Position numbers and translations under genes: made by a program
Source: Cognaticolwellia beringensis
Lineage (GTDB): Bacteria; Pseudomonadota; Gammaproteobacteria; Enterobacterales; Alteromonadaceae
Length of the DNA: 64,000 nucleotides
Assembly: GCF_002076895.1 (NCBI RefSeq)
Contig: NZ_CP020465.1
Location: 3,100,001-3,164,000 of the forward strand
Direction: 5' to 3'
The notes under the pieces: generated by a model
Databases searched by the model: none
Told to the model about the DNA's origin: nothing
The model's input: only the letters and a program-made list of their open reading frames with translations
Shown: positions 17,106 to 28,217 of the stretch, in pieces
How positions within the stretch are numbered: the first letter of the stretch is position 1
How the letters are laid out: every line of letters starts with the position of its first letter

Positions 17106-19013
17106 ATGTTAGAAAATATTCGCGAAAGCTCTCAAGGATTAACCGCTAAGATTATTCTTGGTTTTATTATTTTAACCTTCGCTGTTGCCGGCATTGGTAG
17201 TTACAACAATTCAGTTGATACTTCAGTAGCTGATGTCAATGGTGAACAAATATCACAAGATGAGTTTAATAAAGCTTATCAAGCACAGCGTAACCGCATG
17301 GCGCAGCAATTTGGTGATATGTTTGAAACATTATCAGCTGACCCTAGTTACATGAGTAACTTTCGTAATGGTGTGGTTGATAATTTAATCAACCAAAAGC
17401 TTGTCGATCAAAACTCAGAAGCACTTGCTATTCGTGTGGCAGATCAGCGTATTAAAAGTACCATTCGTAATATGCCAGAATTTCAAGTTGACGGTGTTTT
17501 TGACAACAATCGTTACTTAGCCATGATTAATCAAGCTGGTTTTTATCAATCATCTGACTTTCGTGATTACTTACGCACTGAAATGACACGCCGTCAATTA
17601 ACACAAGCATTAATTGCAAGCGAATTTAGCTTACCGTATCAAGAAGATATGTTTACTGCTTTACAAAACCAACAACGTGACATTCGTTTTGCCACTATTA
17701 ATGCAGAGCAATTTAAAGCAAATATCGAATTAAGCGATGAAGAAATTAATGATTATTATTTAGCCAATCAATCGCGCTTTGAAAATCAAGAACAAGTTAA
17801 AGTAAACTACATTACGCTTGATGTTGATACTATCGCCAGTAAAGTCGTGTTAACAGATGCAGATGTTAAGGCATATTATCAAAATAATATCAGTCAATAT
17901 CGCGATGAAGAGCAACGTCGTATTGCCCACATTCTAATTGAGTTTGGTGATGACGAAGCGGCTGCGAAAGCAAGCACAGAAGCTTTACTTACTAGAATTA
18001 ATGCCGGTGAAGACTTTGCAGAATTAGCCAAAGAACATTCCGCAGATACCTTTAGTGGTGAAAACGGCGGCGATCTAGACTGGATTGAGTCTGGTGTTAT
18101 GGACAGCGCATTCGATGATGCAGCTTTTGCATTAACAGGCATTGGCAGTGTTAGTGACGTCATTAAAACCGATTTTGGTTTTCATATCATTAAATTAACT
18201 GATTACAAGGCTGAGAAAGTACAAAGTTTAGCTGAAGTGCGTGACGCAGTAGTTGCCAAAGCTAAAAGTGAAAAAGCGCAAGATAAGTTCTTTGAACTTC
18301 AACAAGAAGTAGCACGTTTAAGTTTTGAGTTTCCTGACAGTTTAGATGACGCAGCAGGTGCCATAAATGCAACTGTTAAAACTTCTGGCTGGTTAACTCG
18401 CGGTGCTAATGCAGCCCCTTTCGATGTTAGCAGCGTTGTCGATGCGGCTTTTTCTGATATTGTTATTAATGAACAATTAAACTCAGATATTGTTGAAGTT
18501 AGTGATAGTTTAGCTATTGTAATGCGCTTAAATAAATACCAAGACGCAAGTGTTAAACCACTTGCTGAAGTAAGCGGGCAAATTAAAACTATGCTTGTTG
18601 CAAAAAAAGCCTCTGAAAAAGCACAAACTGTTGTAGATGAGCTGCTTGTTGCATTCAAATCGGGTACTGACATTACTGAGCAATTAGCAGAGTTTGGCGC
18701 TACTATGGAAGTGAAAACAGCGGTTACACGTGTTGGTAGTGGTTTAGACGCTAGCTTAGCACGCGAAGCCTTTAAATTACCTCGTCCTAGTGAAGATGCA
18801 GTTTCAGCAACGACAGTTAACCTTAGTAATGGCAATTTAGCGTTACTCGAAGTGCAAGCGGTCAATGTAGGTGAAGTTAAAGACTCACCTAACTTGTCGC
18901 AGCAGTTAACTCAGCAATTGGCACAAGCCGCTTATTTAAGTTATGTTGAATCGCTAAAAGTAGGTGCAGAGATTGTGCGCCGAAAAGTACAAGCGCCTAC
19001 AACGCAGTACTAG
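17106..19013 (+). CDS. ppiD: Periplasmic folding chaperone PpiD (SurA-N like, parvulin)
   Basis: Inner-membrane anchored periplasmic chaperone acting on proteins leaving the Sec translocon. Its 635 residues match the family. The N-terminal tail MLENIRESSQG is followed by one membrane helix (about residues 13-32). A SurA-N-like chaperone region follows. A single parvulin domain lies at about 265-365 (IAHILIEFGDD to GFHIIKLTDYK). A long C-terminal helical region ends the protein. In most gammaproteobacteria ppiD follows hupB directly; here ccmIFGH separates them. A strong terminator follows. Confidence 0.95.
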   Translation: MLENIRESSQGLTAKIILGFIILTFAVAGIGSYNNSVDTSVADVNGEQISQDEFNKAYQAQRNRMAQQFGDMFETLSADPSYMSNFRNGVVDNLINQKLVDQNSEALAIRVADQRIKSTIRNMPEFQVDGVFDNNRYLAMINQAGFYQSSDFRDYLRTEMTRRQLTQALIASEFSLPYQEDMFTALQNQQRDIRFATINAEQFKANIELSDEEINDYYLANQSRFENQEQVKVNYITLDVDTIASKVVLTDADVKAYYQNNISQYRDEEQRRIAHILIEFGDDEAAAKASTEALLTRINAGEDFAELAKEHSADTFSGENGGDLDWIESGVMDSAFDDAAFALTGIGSVSDVIKTDFGFHIIKLTDYKAEKVQSLAEVRDAVVAKAKSEKAQDKFFELQQEVARLSFEFPDSLDDAAGAINATVKTSGWLTRGANAAPFDVSSVVDAAFSDIVINEQLNSDIVEVSDSLAIVMRLNKYQDASVKPLAEVSGQIKTMLVAKKASEKAQTVVDELLVAFKSGTDITEQLAEFGATMEVKTAVTRVGSGLDASLAREAFKLPRPSEDAVSATTVNLSNGNLALLEVQAVNVGEVKDSPNLSQQLTQQLAQAAYLSYVESLKVGAEIVRRKVQAPTTQY

Positions 19014-19049
19014 CTTATAACTAATGCTAGCGAATAAAGCTTAAAATAT

Positions 19050-19075
19050 AAAACCAGCCAATAGGCTGGTTTTTT
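19050..19075 (+). terminator. Terminator of ppiD
   Basis: AAAACCAGCC, loop AATA, GGCTGGTTTT and a T run. The hairpin begins 37 bp after the ppiD stop. Confidence 0.88.
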
Positions 19076-19306
19076 GTTTTAAGCGTTTAATACTATTAAA
19101 ATTAAATAATGGATTAATTTTTATTAAGGATAAATACTCCATAACATATGTTGGATATTCCAGAGTAAATAACAATATGAACTTGCATCGACGTAAAGGG
19201 CTTACTCATGCCGATGAGTTATTTTCTTACGTGAATGTAGTTATTAAGTACTGCTGCTTCAACTACAGAGTTGGCTTATAATTGCCCTCAAGGAAAGGCG
19301 AATATT

Positions 19307-19466
19307 ATACCAAGTTGATTAATTAACGGCTCATTGAAATGGTTAAAATTAATAATGACGGTGTTATAAAATTTATAAATAGCATAACGACTGACTACAT
19401 TTTATACCATGTCATTATCCATTTTCCCTCATGAAAAGTAGATCACTTAATTAATCAAATTTGTAT
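19307..19466 (+). mobile_element. MITE-like inverted-repeat element, copy 2
   Basis: About 160 bp, starting ATACCAAGTTGATTAATTAA and ending TTAATTAATCAAATTTGTAT, in the same orientation as copy 1. It is the full-length form, with the AATAATGACGGTGTTATAAA segment that copy 1 lacks. It sits in non-coding DNA between the convergent ppiD and mutS genes. It has no ORF. Confidence 0.85.
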
Positions 19467-19662
19467 TATAGGTTTATCCACTTTAGAAGGCAGTATTCAT
19501 TTCAACTCGGGCTATATGCTTGCTTCATGCAATCAATTTAAGATTTATGTGTAGTATGTGAGTATGTGAAGTACGTGTAGATGTTCTGACTGAAAATCAG
19601 TCTGTTTAGGATGGTCTAAGGTCAGTCCGTCAACCTTTGATCAGGAACTAATCTGATCAGCC

Positions 19663-19701
19663 AAAAAATATTTGCAGCGGGTATTAAATATACTCGCTGC
19701 A
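19663..19701 (-). terminator. Terminator of mutS
   Basis: Read on the minus strand, a 12-bp stem (TGCAGCGAGTAT, loop ATTTA, ATACCCGCTGCA, one wobble) is followed by AAATATTTTTT. It lies about 30 bp past the mutS stop. Confidence 0.8.
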
Positions 19702-19731
19702 GAGAACGGCTATTTTAATCGATAAACTTGC

Positions 19732-22293
19732 TTAAATTAACTCTTTTAATTTATACAGTAAATTTAAGGCCATTTTAGGGCTTAAGTCGTTCACATCTAT
19801 TGAGCTTAATTCCTCGATAATAGGGTGATTATTATCCATCAAGGATAACTGCTCAAAAGCTTGGGGCTCATTAGTCATAATCGAAGGCGCTTGCATGTTT
19901 TCAAGCTCAGCTAAGCGTTGTTTTGCTCGTTGAATAACACTTCTAGGTACACCGGCAAGTTGCGCTACTTGTAAACCAAAACTTTTACTCGCAGCGCCTT
20001 CTTGTACTGTGTGCATAAAGACAATGCTGTCACCATGCTCGACTGCGTCTAGGTGGACATTCGCTAAGGTATCTATTTGTTCAGCCAGTAAGGTTAATTC
20101 AAAATAATGGCTAGCAAAAAGGGTAAAAGCTTTAGTTTTTATCGCAAGCATTTCAGCACAGGCCCAAGCCAGTGATAAACCGTCATAGGTGCTCGTACCG
20201 CGACCAATTTCATCTAATAGTACTAAACTTTTATGGGTAGCATTATGCAAAATATTGGCGGTTTCGGTCATTTCTACCATAAAGGTAGAACGACCACTGG
20301 CTAAATCATCAGAAGCACCGATACGCGTGAATATTCTATCTACCATGCCTATTTTTGCCGAACTTGCTGGCACATAACAACCAATGTGTGCCAGTAATAC
20401 GATTAACGCTGTTTGACGCATATAAGTCGACTTACCGCCCATATTAGGACCGGTAATAATCAACATTTCTCGAGCGTCGTTCAGTACAACTGGATTGGCA
20501 ATAAAAGGTTCAGTTGTCATTTGTTCAACAACAGCATGTCGACCGGCTGCTATATTAATACCGCTGTCTTCTTGTAATACGGGTTTAACGTAATTTAACG
20601 TTTCAGCACGTTCAGCAAAGGTCGTTAACACATCTATTTCAGATAACGACTGTGCGAGTAATTGTAGTTTCTCTAACTCAGGTAATATTTGGTCAAATAA
20701 CGCTTCATACAAGCGCTTTTCAAGGGCAAGAAATTTACTTTGTGCTGAGAGCACTTTCTCTTCATGTTGCTTTAACTCGTTAGTAATAAAGCGTTCGTTA
20801 TTTTTTAAAGTTTGTCGGCGAATATAATCGTCCGGTAAATCAATGGCTGAGCTTCGACTCATTTCGATATAGAAACCATGCACTCTATTGTAACCCACTT
20901 TGAGTGATTGAATGCCGGTACGTTCTTTTTCGCGCGCTTCAAGTTGTGCTAAAAACTCCGTTGCACCATCACTTAAATCTCTCAGTACATCTAATTCGTC
21001 ATTATAACCTGGGGCGATTACGCCACCGTCACGAATTAACACCGGTGGGTTTTCAACAATTGCACTTTCTAATAGTGCTTGTGTTACCGGTATTGGCTGA
21101 CATTGTTGAATCAAGGCGGCTAAATGCGTTTGTGAACAGCTAGCGGTAAGGGCTTGTAAATCAGGTAAGTGCATTAAGGCATTACGTAACCGGGCAAAAT
21201 CGCGAGGACGGGCAGAGCGCAAAGCAATACGCGCCACAATACGCTCAATGTCACCAAATGGCTTTAAGTTAGCGTTAAGTTCAAAAGATAAATCTTGCTG
21301 TAGTATTTCTTCAATCGCGTTTTGACGGTTATTTAAGACCGTAAGATCGCGCAGTGGAAAGTGTAACCAACGTTTAAGTAATCTAGAACCCATCGGGGTA
21401 GCCGCTTTATCAAGAATTGCCGCTAGCGTGTTTTCATTTCCACCTTGAAGGTTTTGCGTTAATTCTAAATTACGACGAGTGGCCGCATCGAGAATTACTG
21501 CACTCGAAGCGCTTTCACCAATAATGGCCCTAATGTGCGGCATTGCGGTACGTTGGCTATCTTTAACATATTGAAATAAACAACCTGCTGCTGCGATACC
21601 TAAAGGTTTGTCTTCAACGCCGAAACCTGACAACGACTGAGTGCCAAATTGTTTATTAAGTAAAGTTTTACTGGTTTCTAAATCAAACTCCCAATCGGGA
21701 CGTCGTCGCAAACCTTTACGGCCGGCTATGATATTATTGGCCGCTAGTGATTCTGGATATAATAATTCAGCCGGAGATAATCGTTGTAGTTCTGCTTGAA
21801 CTTGCTCTTCCGTTCTAGGTTCTACTAAAACAAAGCGGCCACTGGTCATATCTAAATAAGCTAAACCAAAGCCTTGAGATGTTTGATGAACAGCAACAAT
21901 TAAATTATCTTGTCGATCGCTTAGTAGAGCTTCATCACTAACAGTACCGGGTGTAACTACACGTACAACTTTACGCTCTACCGGACCTTTGCTCGTGGCC
22001 GGATCGCCGATTTGTTCGCAAATAGCGACAGACTCACCTAATTTAACTAACTTAGCTAAATAACCATCTACCGCATGATAAGGCACACCGGCCATGGGAA
22101 TAGCATTTCCACCCGTTTTACCACGTGCGGTTAATGAAATATCGAGTAAATCAGAGGCTTTTTTTGCATCATCAAAAAACAGTTCATAAAAATCTCCCAT
22201 ACGATAAAAAATTAAAATATTAGGAAATTCCGCTTTAATCGTCAGGTACTGACGCATCATAGGGGTGTGTTTAGCAAGTTCTGATTCATTCAT
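19732..22293 (-). CDS. mutS: DNA mismatch repair protein MutS
   Basis: Recognises mismatches and small loops and recruits MutL. Its 853 residues match the family. The mismatch-binding [11 protein letters not shown] motif, with the conserved Phe-x-Glu, is at about residues 29-39. The connector, lever and clamp domains follow. The ATPase has Walker [10 protein letters not shown], Walker [14 protein letters not shown] and the signature [16 protein letters not shown]. The C-terminal helix-turn-helix region and beta-clamp-type tail are present. In many relatives mutS lies divergent from or next to recA; here a catabolic block separates them. Confidence 0.97.
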   Translation of the reverse strand: MNESELAKHTPMMRQYLTIKAEFPNILIFYRMGDFYELFFDDAKKASDLLDISLTARGKTGGNAIPMAGVPYHAVDGYLAKLVKLGESVAICEQIGDPATSKGPVERKVVRVVTPGTVSDEALLSDRQDNLIVAVHQTSQGFGLAYLDMTSGRFVLVEPRTEEQVQAELQRLSPAELLYPESLAANNIIAGRKGLRRRPDWEFDLETSKTLLNKQFGTQSLSGFGVEDKPLGIAAAGCLFQYVKDSQRTAMPHIRAIIGESASSAVILDAATRRNLELTQNLQGGNENTLAAILDKAATPMGSRLLKRWLHFPLRDLTVLNNRQNAIEEILQQDLSFELNANLKPFGDIERIVARIALRSARPRDFARLRNALMHLPDLQALTASCSQTHLAALIQQCQPIPVTQALLESAIVENPPVLIRDGGVIAPGYNDELDVLRDLSDGATEFLAQLEAREKERTGIQSLKVGYNRVHGFYIEMSRSSAIDLPDDYIRRQTLKNNERFITNELKQHEEKVLSAQSKFLALEKRLYEALFDQILPELEKLQLLAQSLSEIDVLTTFAERAETLNYVKPVLQEDSGINIAAGRHAVVEQMTTEPFIANPVVLNDAREMLIITGPNMGGKSTYMRQTALIVLLAHIGCYVPASSAKIGMVDRIFTRIGASDDLASGRSTFMVEMTETANILHNATHKSLVLLDEIGRGTSTYDGLSLAWACAEMLAIKTKAFTLFASHYFELTLLAEQIDTLANVHLDAVEHGDSIVFMHTVQEGAASKSFGLQVAQLAGVPRSVIQRAKQRLAELENMQAPSIMTNEPQAFEQLSLMDNNHPIIEELSSIDVNDLSPKMALNLLYKLKELI

Positions 22294-22901
22294 GGCTTTA
22301 TTTTTATCGGTTGAGTTGTTTACTAGGAATTTGTCTTTAAGGTTTTTATGTATTTGTTCTACTTATTAAACTTTTCTGTATTCATGTGTATTCATCAATG
22401 CGAAAGTAGTTTATACAGATCAATCTATTGCGTCATACTGCTAGAATTGGCTTCATTTTTTACTTATATAAAATCTGTGCTATGACACTTTTTAGCCTAC
22501 CTTGCAGGTTAGAGAAAGTAATCCAATTATTAAAAATGATACTAACAGAAAATCATGATCAGCGCTCGCGGTTAAAAACCTAAAAAAGGCTTTTTATTGC
22601 AAAATTAATCCGACGATTGCAGAGGGGGAGAGTATTATTTTGATGTGCTTTGTCTTTTACAGCATTCGTTGACAACCGAAGTTTAAAGCACTCGTTGATA
22701 AAGCACTTCGGTAAGTGTTCTTCTATGAAGTAAAAGGCTGTAACGAGTTGGTATAAACTCGATATTTAAAACTGGGTACAAGCCAGTCTTAAATATCCTG
22801 AGATATAGCCAAAATACGAGTTCTTCTATATCCGCTGCCCACATTTTAAATTACAGCTTCTTTACTAGAAAAATAGGCTCAACGCTTTGAATGTTGAACT
22901 A
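22294..22901. other. Intergenic region between mutS and the first PL17 lyase
   Basis: About 600 bp with no credible ORF. A 15-bp inverted repeat at 22762-22798 (GATATTTAAAACTGG, a short loop, CCAGTCTTAAATATC, one mismatch) lies 100 bp beyond the PL17 stop and may end its transcript, although there is no T run. Short imperfect direct repeats (AGCA-CTCGTTGA-AA type) lie near 22670-22715. The mutS promoter should lie in 22300-22500, but I cannot place it with confidence. Confidence 0.45.
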
Positions 22902-25160
22902 TTACTTAATGCTAAACAGTTTAAAACGGCCTTCAAATTTATAATTTATACCATTGACAGAGAAGCTGTTTGATTGCTCTTTTTCAATGTTATTCGCTGA
23001 GTTAAAAGCTAATAAATAGCGCTGGTTACCTACAAAATTAATTTCAACAACATCAATATTATTAACCTTTTGATGGCTTAAATTTTCAATTGAACTGACC
23101 GCAGAAATGGTAAATTCTTTTGATGGATTATATTCACCATGGGGCTCTAGCACACTAACAAAAGTATGATTTTTAGCCTTGGCTTTACGATGAATAAAGG
23201 CATTTTCATTACGTAAGTTAAATAGCGGGTCGTTGGCACCAATCTGAGTGAAAATTAATGATGAATCACCATCCATAACAGCTGAGCTGGTGTAAAACCT
23301 ACCGTTATCGTTTAACCATGTAATTTGTGATAAACCTGCTTTAGGCTGTGCTTGGGCTTTCAACCATAAATGTTGATATCCATTTTCTTTTCCTAATGCC
23401 GATAAGCTTGTTAGCTGTGTATCTAATGTAAAGTCAGTGCTAATTAAGTGACCTTTATAATGAACCGGTAGATCGTACTGATGCGCTTTATTCGACTCTA
23501 TATTAAATACATCTATTACTAACGACTGCTCTTGGCCTGGCTTATTTTGTAGCGGTAGTTTAATTAATGCCATGGTGCGCTTTAACAATACCCCTTCGTA
23601 AGCACTGTCAATTTTTGCTGAGCTGATGGTGACTTGCTCATTTTTATCAAAAAACAATAACTCTGGATGATTTGCATTACCCATTTTTACATTGGCATTA
23701 AAATGTGATTTTTCGTCTACAACCACCGTATTATGAGCAATGGTCTGCTTAGCCCAAGTTTGGTTTTCAGGTAAGTAGCGACCACCAAATTTAGCTTCGA
23801 CATTTAAAAATCTTGCCGCACCATAGTCAGACACTATTTCAGCGCCTTTATCGTAAAACTGCCACGTAAGCTTATCGAAATGACCATGACCTAAGCCTTG
23901 TCCGGTAGGCTTAAATAAAACGGCTTGTTCGCCATTGACGTTTTGACGCATGACCACCAATGCACCTTGCTTGCCGTCGTTACCGTCACCAAAAGCAACA
24001 GATTTAAATTGATAAGGCTGTTCAAGCTGTCTATCCAATGCTTGAGCAACTTTTAAGCCATCGCCAGTTAATATAATTTCATTTTGTTGTTTGGCAATAT
24101 CAAGTAAGCCAGCATCTTTTGTTAAGCCATAGGCGATAGCGACACCATTGACCAATTCAATAGTATCTATACCTTTACTTTTAATCGCGTCATTAATGGG
24201 GAAAAACAGCTTGTTGTAGCTCAGTTGTATTGTGGTATCAATGGCTTTTAACAGAATACCGTCGCGATATTCAAAAATCTTACGCTCAGGTTGATTGGCT
24301 TGAATTACTTTTGCAAAAGTAACGAAGGGCATTAATGCATAGCGCTGATAATACGGTCCTTCGTTGTAATAACCTTGTGGAGAAAACAATTCATCTAATT
24401 GTCTTAAAAACCCGCCTTTACCTGATTTATCTAGATCATAAAGCGCTTGTTCAACCCATTCCTGTTCACCTAAAACATAACCTGTCATGCCAACTGCAGC
24501 CGTTGCCCATGTACCGTGATTATGTACTTTGTTAAAGGTTTGAGGTGACTCTACGGATAAAAAATTAGCCATAGGGCGGAACAGTCCTGTTTCAATTTTA
24601 GTTTTTTCTTTAGTACTTAATGAGGGGATAACCAAATCGTAAGCTTGGCTGGTATAAACCAACCACATGGCTTCATTTAAGCTTTGCCAAAATAATTTAC
24701 CTGGACTTTGTTTACCCATTTTTCTTTTTGGGTGAAGCGGTAATGTTGGATAAAGATCGGCATAAATAAGTAACATATCGCGAACATAGTTAGCATATTT
24801 TTCATCTTGGGTTAGTTGATAAATAATGCCAGCATCGTACATTAACTTATAATTTTTCTTATGGCGTTCATGGGTATAACCACCCCCACCATCTTGCGGC
24901 ATTGGTACGATTATGGCTCGTTTAATTTGTTCATCAACCGATGCTTTACTAGCAATAAACGTGCGTTTAAATTGCCCGTCCTCTTTTATGGCAGCACGCA
25001 TATTTTTAACATCAGCAACGGTTACCACTAGATTAGGGCTGGTTTTTGCTATCGCGGCTTGAGTGCTACCCATGATCGAAAAAAATACGACAGCGATAGC
25101 CGCTAGCCATTTTTTTTGTGAAAATGAGAGAGTGAATGATCCTTGATTTAAAAATTTCAT
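22902..25160 (-). CDS. PL17 oligoalginate lyase, paralogue A
   Basis: Exolytic alginate lyase that releases monomeric unsaturated uronate from oligoalginate, in the periplasm or on the outer membrane. The 752-residue protein has an N-terminal signal peptide (cleavage probably near TQAAIA). An alpha-toroid PL5-like domain follows, then a heparinase II/III-like beta domain, as in Saccharophagus Alg17C (about 736 residues, same family). The catalytic Asn-His pair is seen in KVHNHGTW and the catalytic Tyr in NEGPYYQRYALMPF. The C-terminal GHGHFDKL block fits the metal-binding site. It follows uxuB after 89 bp. It is a close paralogue of the gene at 43785, but with a different signal peptide. Confidence 0.92.
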   Translation of the reverse strand: MKFLNQGSFTLSFSQKKWLAAIAVVFFSIMGSTQAAIAKTSPNLVVTVADVKNMRAAIKEDGQFKRTFIASKASVDEQIKRAIIVPMPQDGGGGYTHERHKKNYKLMYDAGIIYQLTQDEKYANYVRDMLLIYADLYPTLPLHPKRKMGKQSPGKLFWQSLNEAMWLVYTSQAYDLVIPSLSTKEKTKIETGLFRPMANFLSVESPQTFNKVHNHGTWATAAVGMTGYVLGEQEWVEQALYDLDKSGKGGFLRQLDELFSPQGYYNEGPYYQRYALMPFVTFAKVIQANQPERKIFEYRDGILLKAIDTTIQLSYNKLFFPINDAIKSKGIDTIELVNGVAIAYGLTKDAGLLDIAKQQNEIILTGDGLKVAQALDRQLEQPYQFKSVAFGDGNDGKQGALVVMRQNVNGEQAVLFKPTGQGLGHGHFDKLTWQFYDKGAEIVSDYGAARFLNVEAKFGGRYLPENQTWAKQTIAHNTVVVDEKSHFNANVKMGNANHPELLFFDKNEQVTISSAKIDSAYEGVLLKRTMALIKLPLQNKPGQEQSLVIDVFNIESNKAHQYDLPVHYKGHLISTDFTLDTQLTSLSALGKENGYQHLWLKAQAQPKAGLSQITWLNDNGRFYTSSAVMDGDSSLIFTQIGANDPLFNLRNENAFIHRKAKAKNHTFVSVLEPHGEYNPSKEFTISAVSSIENLSHQKVNNIDVVEINFVGNQRYLLAFNSANNIEKEQSNSFSVNGINYKFEGRFKLFSIK

Positions 25161-25249
25161 AATTACCCGTTATTCAAATTAAATTTAAATTATTTATCAA
25201 TTAAAAGCAGTAATAAAAGTACGATTAAAAACACCCTAAAAAGTGACTT

Positions 25250-26755
25250 TTAAGCCGATAATTGATCTACAATCTTGCTAATATTTTTTATATCGCCAAT
25301 ACGTAACGTGGTTAAACTGTCAACTAATTGGGCTTTGAGTTGCTTATTATTTTTAAATGTTTGACCGAAAATTGATTCAATACTTAAAAAGGCTTCAATC
25401 ACTTCCCTTACGTCATTACTGAGCAATGCCGGCATGTTGGCAAAGTCATTCGCCATTGGGTCAACAATTTCTTTACCTGACTTTAATGCTTGGCAAATAA
25501 ACTCAAACCAACAGGCTAATGACAAAGAAAGTAACTTTGTAGAACGGCCTAGCGTTAAGTTATCTTCAATTGTAGGTAAAACCCTCATTTGTATTTTTTG
25601 CGAGCCGTCGAAGGCTATTTGCGCTAGTAAATGACGAATATTAGGATTTAAAAAACGCTGAATAATGTCATGGCTATAAGCTGTTACATCGAGTTCTTTG
25701 GGGGCTGTAAAAGAACCAATAATTTCTTCAGTAGCGAGTTTAGTAATAAATTGGTAAAAGCCTTTGTCACTGGTAACGTCAAATACTGTTTCAAAGCCAG
25801 CGAGTGATCCTGCGTAGGCTAAAGTTGAATGCAGGCAATTCAGTAATCTTAACTTTGCCTTCTCAAAACCTTCGACATCATTAGTGAATATAACACCTAC
25901 ATTTTCCCAATCAGGGCGATCGCCTTGCCAGTTACTATCGATAACCCATTGGGTAAATTCTTCTCTTTGTATCGGCCAGTTGTCTTGTAAACCAATGGCT
26001 TTAGATACCGACTCAATGGTGTAGCTTTCAGTTTTTGGTGTAATGCTATCAACCATGGCGTTTGGAAAGGCAACATGAGTATCTATCCATGCTCTAAGGC
26101 TTGCATCAAATTGTTTGGCGTAATCTAAAACAGCACGGCGCAGTTTGTCACCATTGCCAGAAACGTTATCACAACTAAGTACATTAAAGGCCTTAACACC
26201 ATTTAGCTTTCTTTGTTTTAGTGACTCAACAATAAAGCCGATAGCACTAATCGGTGCTGTTGGATTTTCTAAGTCATGCTTAATATCTTCGTGGCTTAAA
26301 TCTAATGAGCCGTCGGCCGCTAAACAATAACCTTTTTCAGTAATGGTTAAGGTAACAAGCTTGGTACTGGCTAAAGACATACGGGTAATAACTTCATCGC
26401 TTTGCTCGCTGGCCACCAATATTTCTTTTATTGCGCCAATAATTTGATAACTTATGTTTTTATCTAAAATGGCTAAGGTATAAAGGTTATCTTGCTCTGC
26501 TAAAACATCTCGTGCCGTGGCACTGCGCAGAGAAACACCACAAATACCCCAGTTACCGCCAGATAAATTCATGGCGTTTTCAGTATAAACTGCCTGATGT
26601 GCACGATGAAAAGCACCGGGACCAAGGTGAACAATACCAATGTCTGTATTTTCTCTATCGTATTTTGGTGTTGAAATTGCTTGAATATCGGCTATTTGAG
26701 TGGTTATTTGAGTGGTTATTTGAGATAAATGTCGTTGGTTTAGCGCTAAGTCCAT
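25250..26755 (-). CDS. uxuB: Mannitol dehydrogenase-family fructuronate reductase (mannonate oxidoreductase)
   Basis: Probably reduces D-fructuronate to D-mannonate with NADH in the cytoplasm, the step before UxuA. The 501-residue length fits the long-chain mannitol dehydrogenase family. The nucleotide-binding region reads IVHLGPGAFHRAHQA (about residues 43-57). The conserved catalytic block PNAMVDSITP lies in the middle, with the ESYTIE and DWPIQREEF segments nearby, followed by the KLRLLNCLHSTLAYAG segment. Substrate could instead be tagaturonate or mannitol, but uxuA in the same locus favours fructuronate. It is the first gene of a minus-strand pair with PL17 lyase A. The upstream region carries shared operator-like motifs. 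Confidence 0.85.
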   Translation of the reverse strand: MDLALNQRHLSQITTQITTQIADIQAISTPKYDRENTDIGIVHLGPGAFHRAHQAVYTENAMNLSGGNWGICGVSLRSATARDVLAEQDNLYTLAILDKNISYQIIGAIKEILVASEQSDEVITRMSLASTKLVTLTITEKGYCLAADGSLDLSHEDIKHDLENPTAPISAIGFIVESLKQRKLNGVKAFNVLSCDNVSGNGDKLRRAVLDYAKQFDASLRAWIDTHVAFPNAMVDSITPKTESYTIESVSKAIGLQDNWPIQREEFTQWVIDSNWQGDRPDWENVGVIFTNDVEGFEKAKLRLLNCLHSTLAYAGSLAGFETVFDVTSDKGFYQFITKLATEEIIGSFTAPKELDVTAYSHDIIQRFLNPNIRHLLAQIAFDGSQKIQMRVLPTIEDNLTLGRSTKLLSLSLACWFEFICQALKSGKEIVDPMANDFANMPALLSNDVREVIEAFLSIESIFGQTFKNNKQLKAQLVDSLTTLRIGDIKNISKIVDQLSA

Positions 26756-26920
26756 ATTGCTCTCTTCATTGATTTACTTTGAACATTGTGTAGTGAAGAG
26801 GATTACCCTCGGGAAAACTACATTAATAAAAAATTTTATGCATTTAAGTCATCAATTATATAATTTGGTTAGATACATAATTATAAATATCAATTTCATT
26901 TATAGTAAACGAAAAGTAAT

Positions 26921-27051
26921 CGGCCTTACCAGTTTATTTTTTGTTTATTTGGTTGTTAAAGTTTACACGCTTTTTTATTGTTATTTTTTACTTTTATTTA
27001 CAGTGTCTTATGTTGTATTTTGGTGCTGTTTCATTTGGACTTACCAATATT
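26921..27051. promoter_or_regulatory. Operator-like motifs between uxuB and the FadR-like regulator
   Basis: Two imperfect palindromes of the form TTGGNCTTACCAA: CGGCCTTACCAG at 26921-26932 and TTGGACTTACCAA at 27035-27047. The 19-bp segment ATTTGGACTTACCAATATT at 27033-27051 recurs exactly at 35287-35305 upstream of uxuA. A further shared block, TTGGTGCTGTTT, lies just before it. The 609-bp gap between divergent genes contains no credible protein gene. Confidence 0.65.
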
Positions 27052-27364
27052 GAGTTTGATAAGGTAAAGTTGATGTTAGCGGGTTTCAGGCATTATTCCG
27101 GAATATAAATTAATTAATGTCCAAGTTTTCTCTGTTCACCTTATAAAATAGGCCTTAGCAAAGTATTCTTTCACCGATGTAATGCACACTATTCAACATC
27201 TATTTAACTTAGTAATAAGCTTAGTTTGATAACAAAGTAATATTCAATGACATATATAAAAGTATATATATATTCTGTATTATTGCTTATCGCTCTAGAA
27301 ACTGGTCATTTAACTTTTTATATTGGTCAGCTAGATCATGTTAATCCCAAGTGAATAAAATTTT

Positions 27365-28132
27365 ATGAAGTCATCAACAGCAAAAACACCACGCCTTTAT
27401 CAACAAGTGGCTGAGAAATTAATCGCTCTTATCGAGTCTGAGCAATATACGGTGGGCATGCGTTTACCCGCTGAGCGTGATTTAGCTGCGATGTTTAATG
27501 TTAGTCGTCCAACGATTCGTGAAGCCGTTATAGCGCTTGAATTAGAAGGTTTTGTTGAAGTGCGGATGGGATCCGGTGTTTATATTATTGAGCATAATAT
27601 AGGGAAAAGCCGCTTTTCTGATAAAGATGTTGGACCCTTTGAGTTAACCGAAGCTAGAGCCTTATTTGAAGGTGAAGCTGCTGCGTTAGCTGCTACCATG
27701 ATAAGTGATGAAGAATTAGCTCAACTTGCTGAAACCTTAAATGAGATGGCATGTGAAAACAATAATGATACCGATACACATGAAGCGGCTGATAAAAGAT
27801 TTCATATGATTATTGCAAACGCGACCAATAACAGTGCTATTAGCTCAGTTATTGAGGAGCTTTGGGACGAGCGAGACAGTTCAGCGCTGACAAGACGTAT
27901 GTATCAGACAGTGCGAGACAGTGGTGTTAAGCCATCTGTTGAAGAACATCGAGCAATATATGAAGCGCTCAAGGCACATGATGCCCAAGCTGCTCGTGCC
28001 TTGATGCGAGAGCATTTAATGCGAGTAATTGATGGCATATTACAAGCGACTGAAGTCGAAGCCGTTGAGGCTGCTCGTAAACAAGTTATTAAAAGCCGAG
28101 AAAGGTTCAGCAAAACCCGAGCGCTTACTTAA
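27365..28132 (+). CDS. GntR-family (FadR/UxuR type, FCD domain) transcriptional regulator
   Basis: A 255-residue DNA-binding repressor or activator of the FadR subfamily. The winged helix-turn-helix is at about residues 12-80 (RLPAERDLAAMFNVSRPTIREA, wing GSGVYI). The C-terminal FCD ligand domain, about 95-235, contains the metal-binding type histidines in FHMIIANATNN and EHRAIYEAL. It resembles UxuR/ExuR of hexuronate metabolism. It is divergent from uxuB, so it probably controls the left half of the locus and itself, with a uronate or KDG-type effector. A paralogue is at 40328. The assignment of effector is inference. Confidence 0.88.
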   Translation: MKSSTAKTPRLYQQVAEKLIALIESEQYTVGMRLPAERDLAAMFNVSRPTIREAVIALELEGFVEVRMGSGVYIIEHNIGKSRFSDKDVGPFELTEARALFEGEAAALAATMISDEELAQLAETLNEMACENNNDTDTHEAADKRFHMIIANATNNSAISSVIEELWDERDSSALTRRMYQTVRDSGVKPSVEEHRAIYEALKAHDAQAARALMREHLMRVIDGILQATEVEAVEAARKQVIKSRERFSKTRALT

Positions 28133-28217
28133 GTACAGTAATCCAATTTACGTTCTTGGTGGTTTACAAAGATCAAAGGCAAGTATTCTTTCTTTATACA
28201 TTTCATAAAACAGTGTT

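Noticed and set aside
18299..18865. 188-residue minus-strand ORF
   Set aside because: Lies entirely inside ppiD. Its Ser/Thr/Ala-rich translation is a mirror of the Glu/Leu/Ala-rich ppiD codons.
22670..22715. Short direct repeats downstream of the first PL17 gene
   Set aside because: Imperfect and only about 12-15 bp; too weak to separate from chance in AT-rich DNA.
26757..27053. 98-residue plus-strand ORF between uxuB and the FadR-like regulator
   Set aside because: Very AT-rich, low-complexity hydrophobic translation without family resemblance. It overlaps operator-like motifs and the divergent promoter region and is probably chance.
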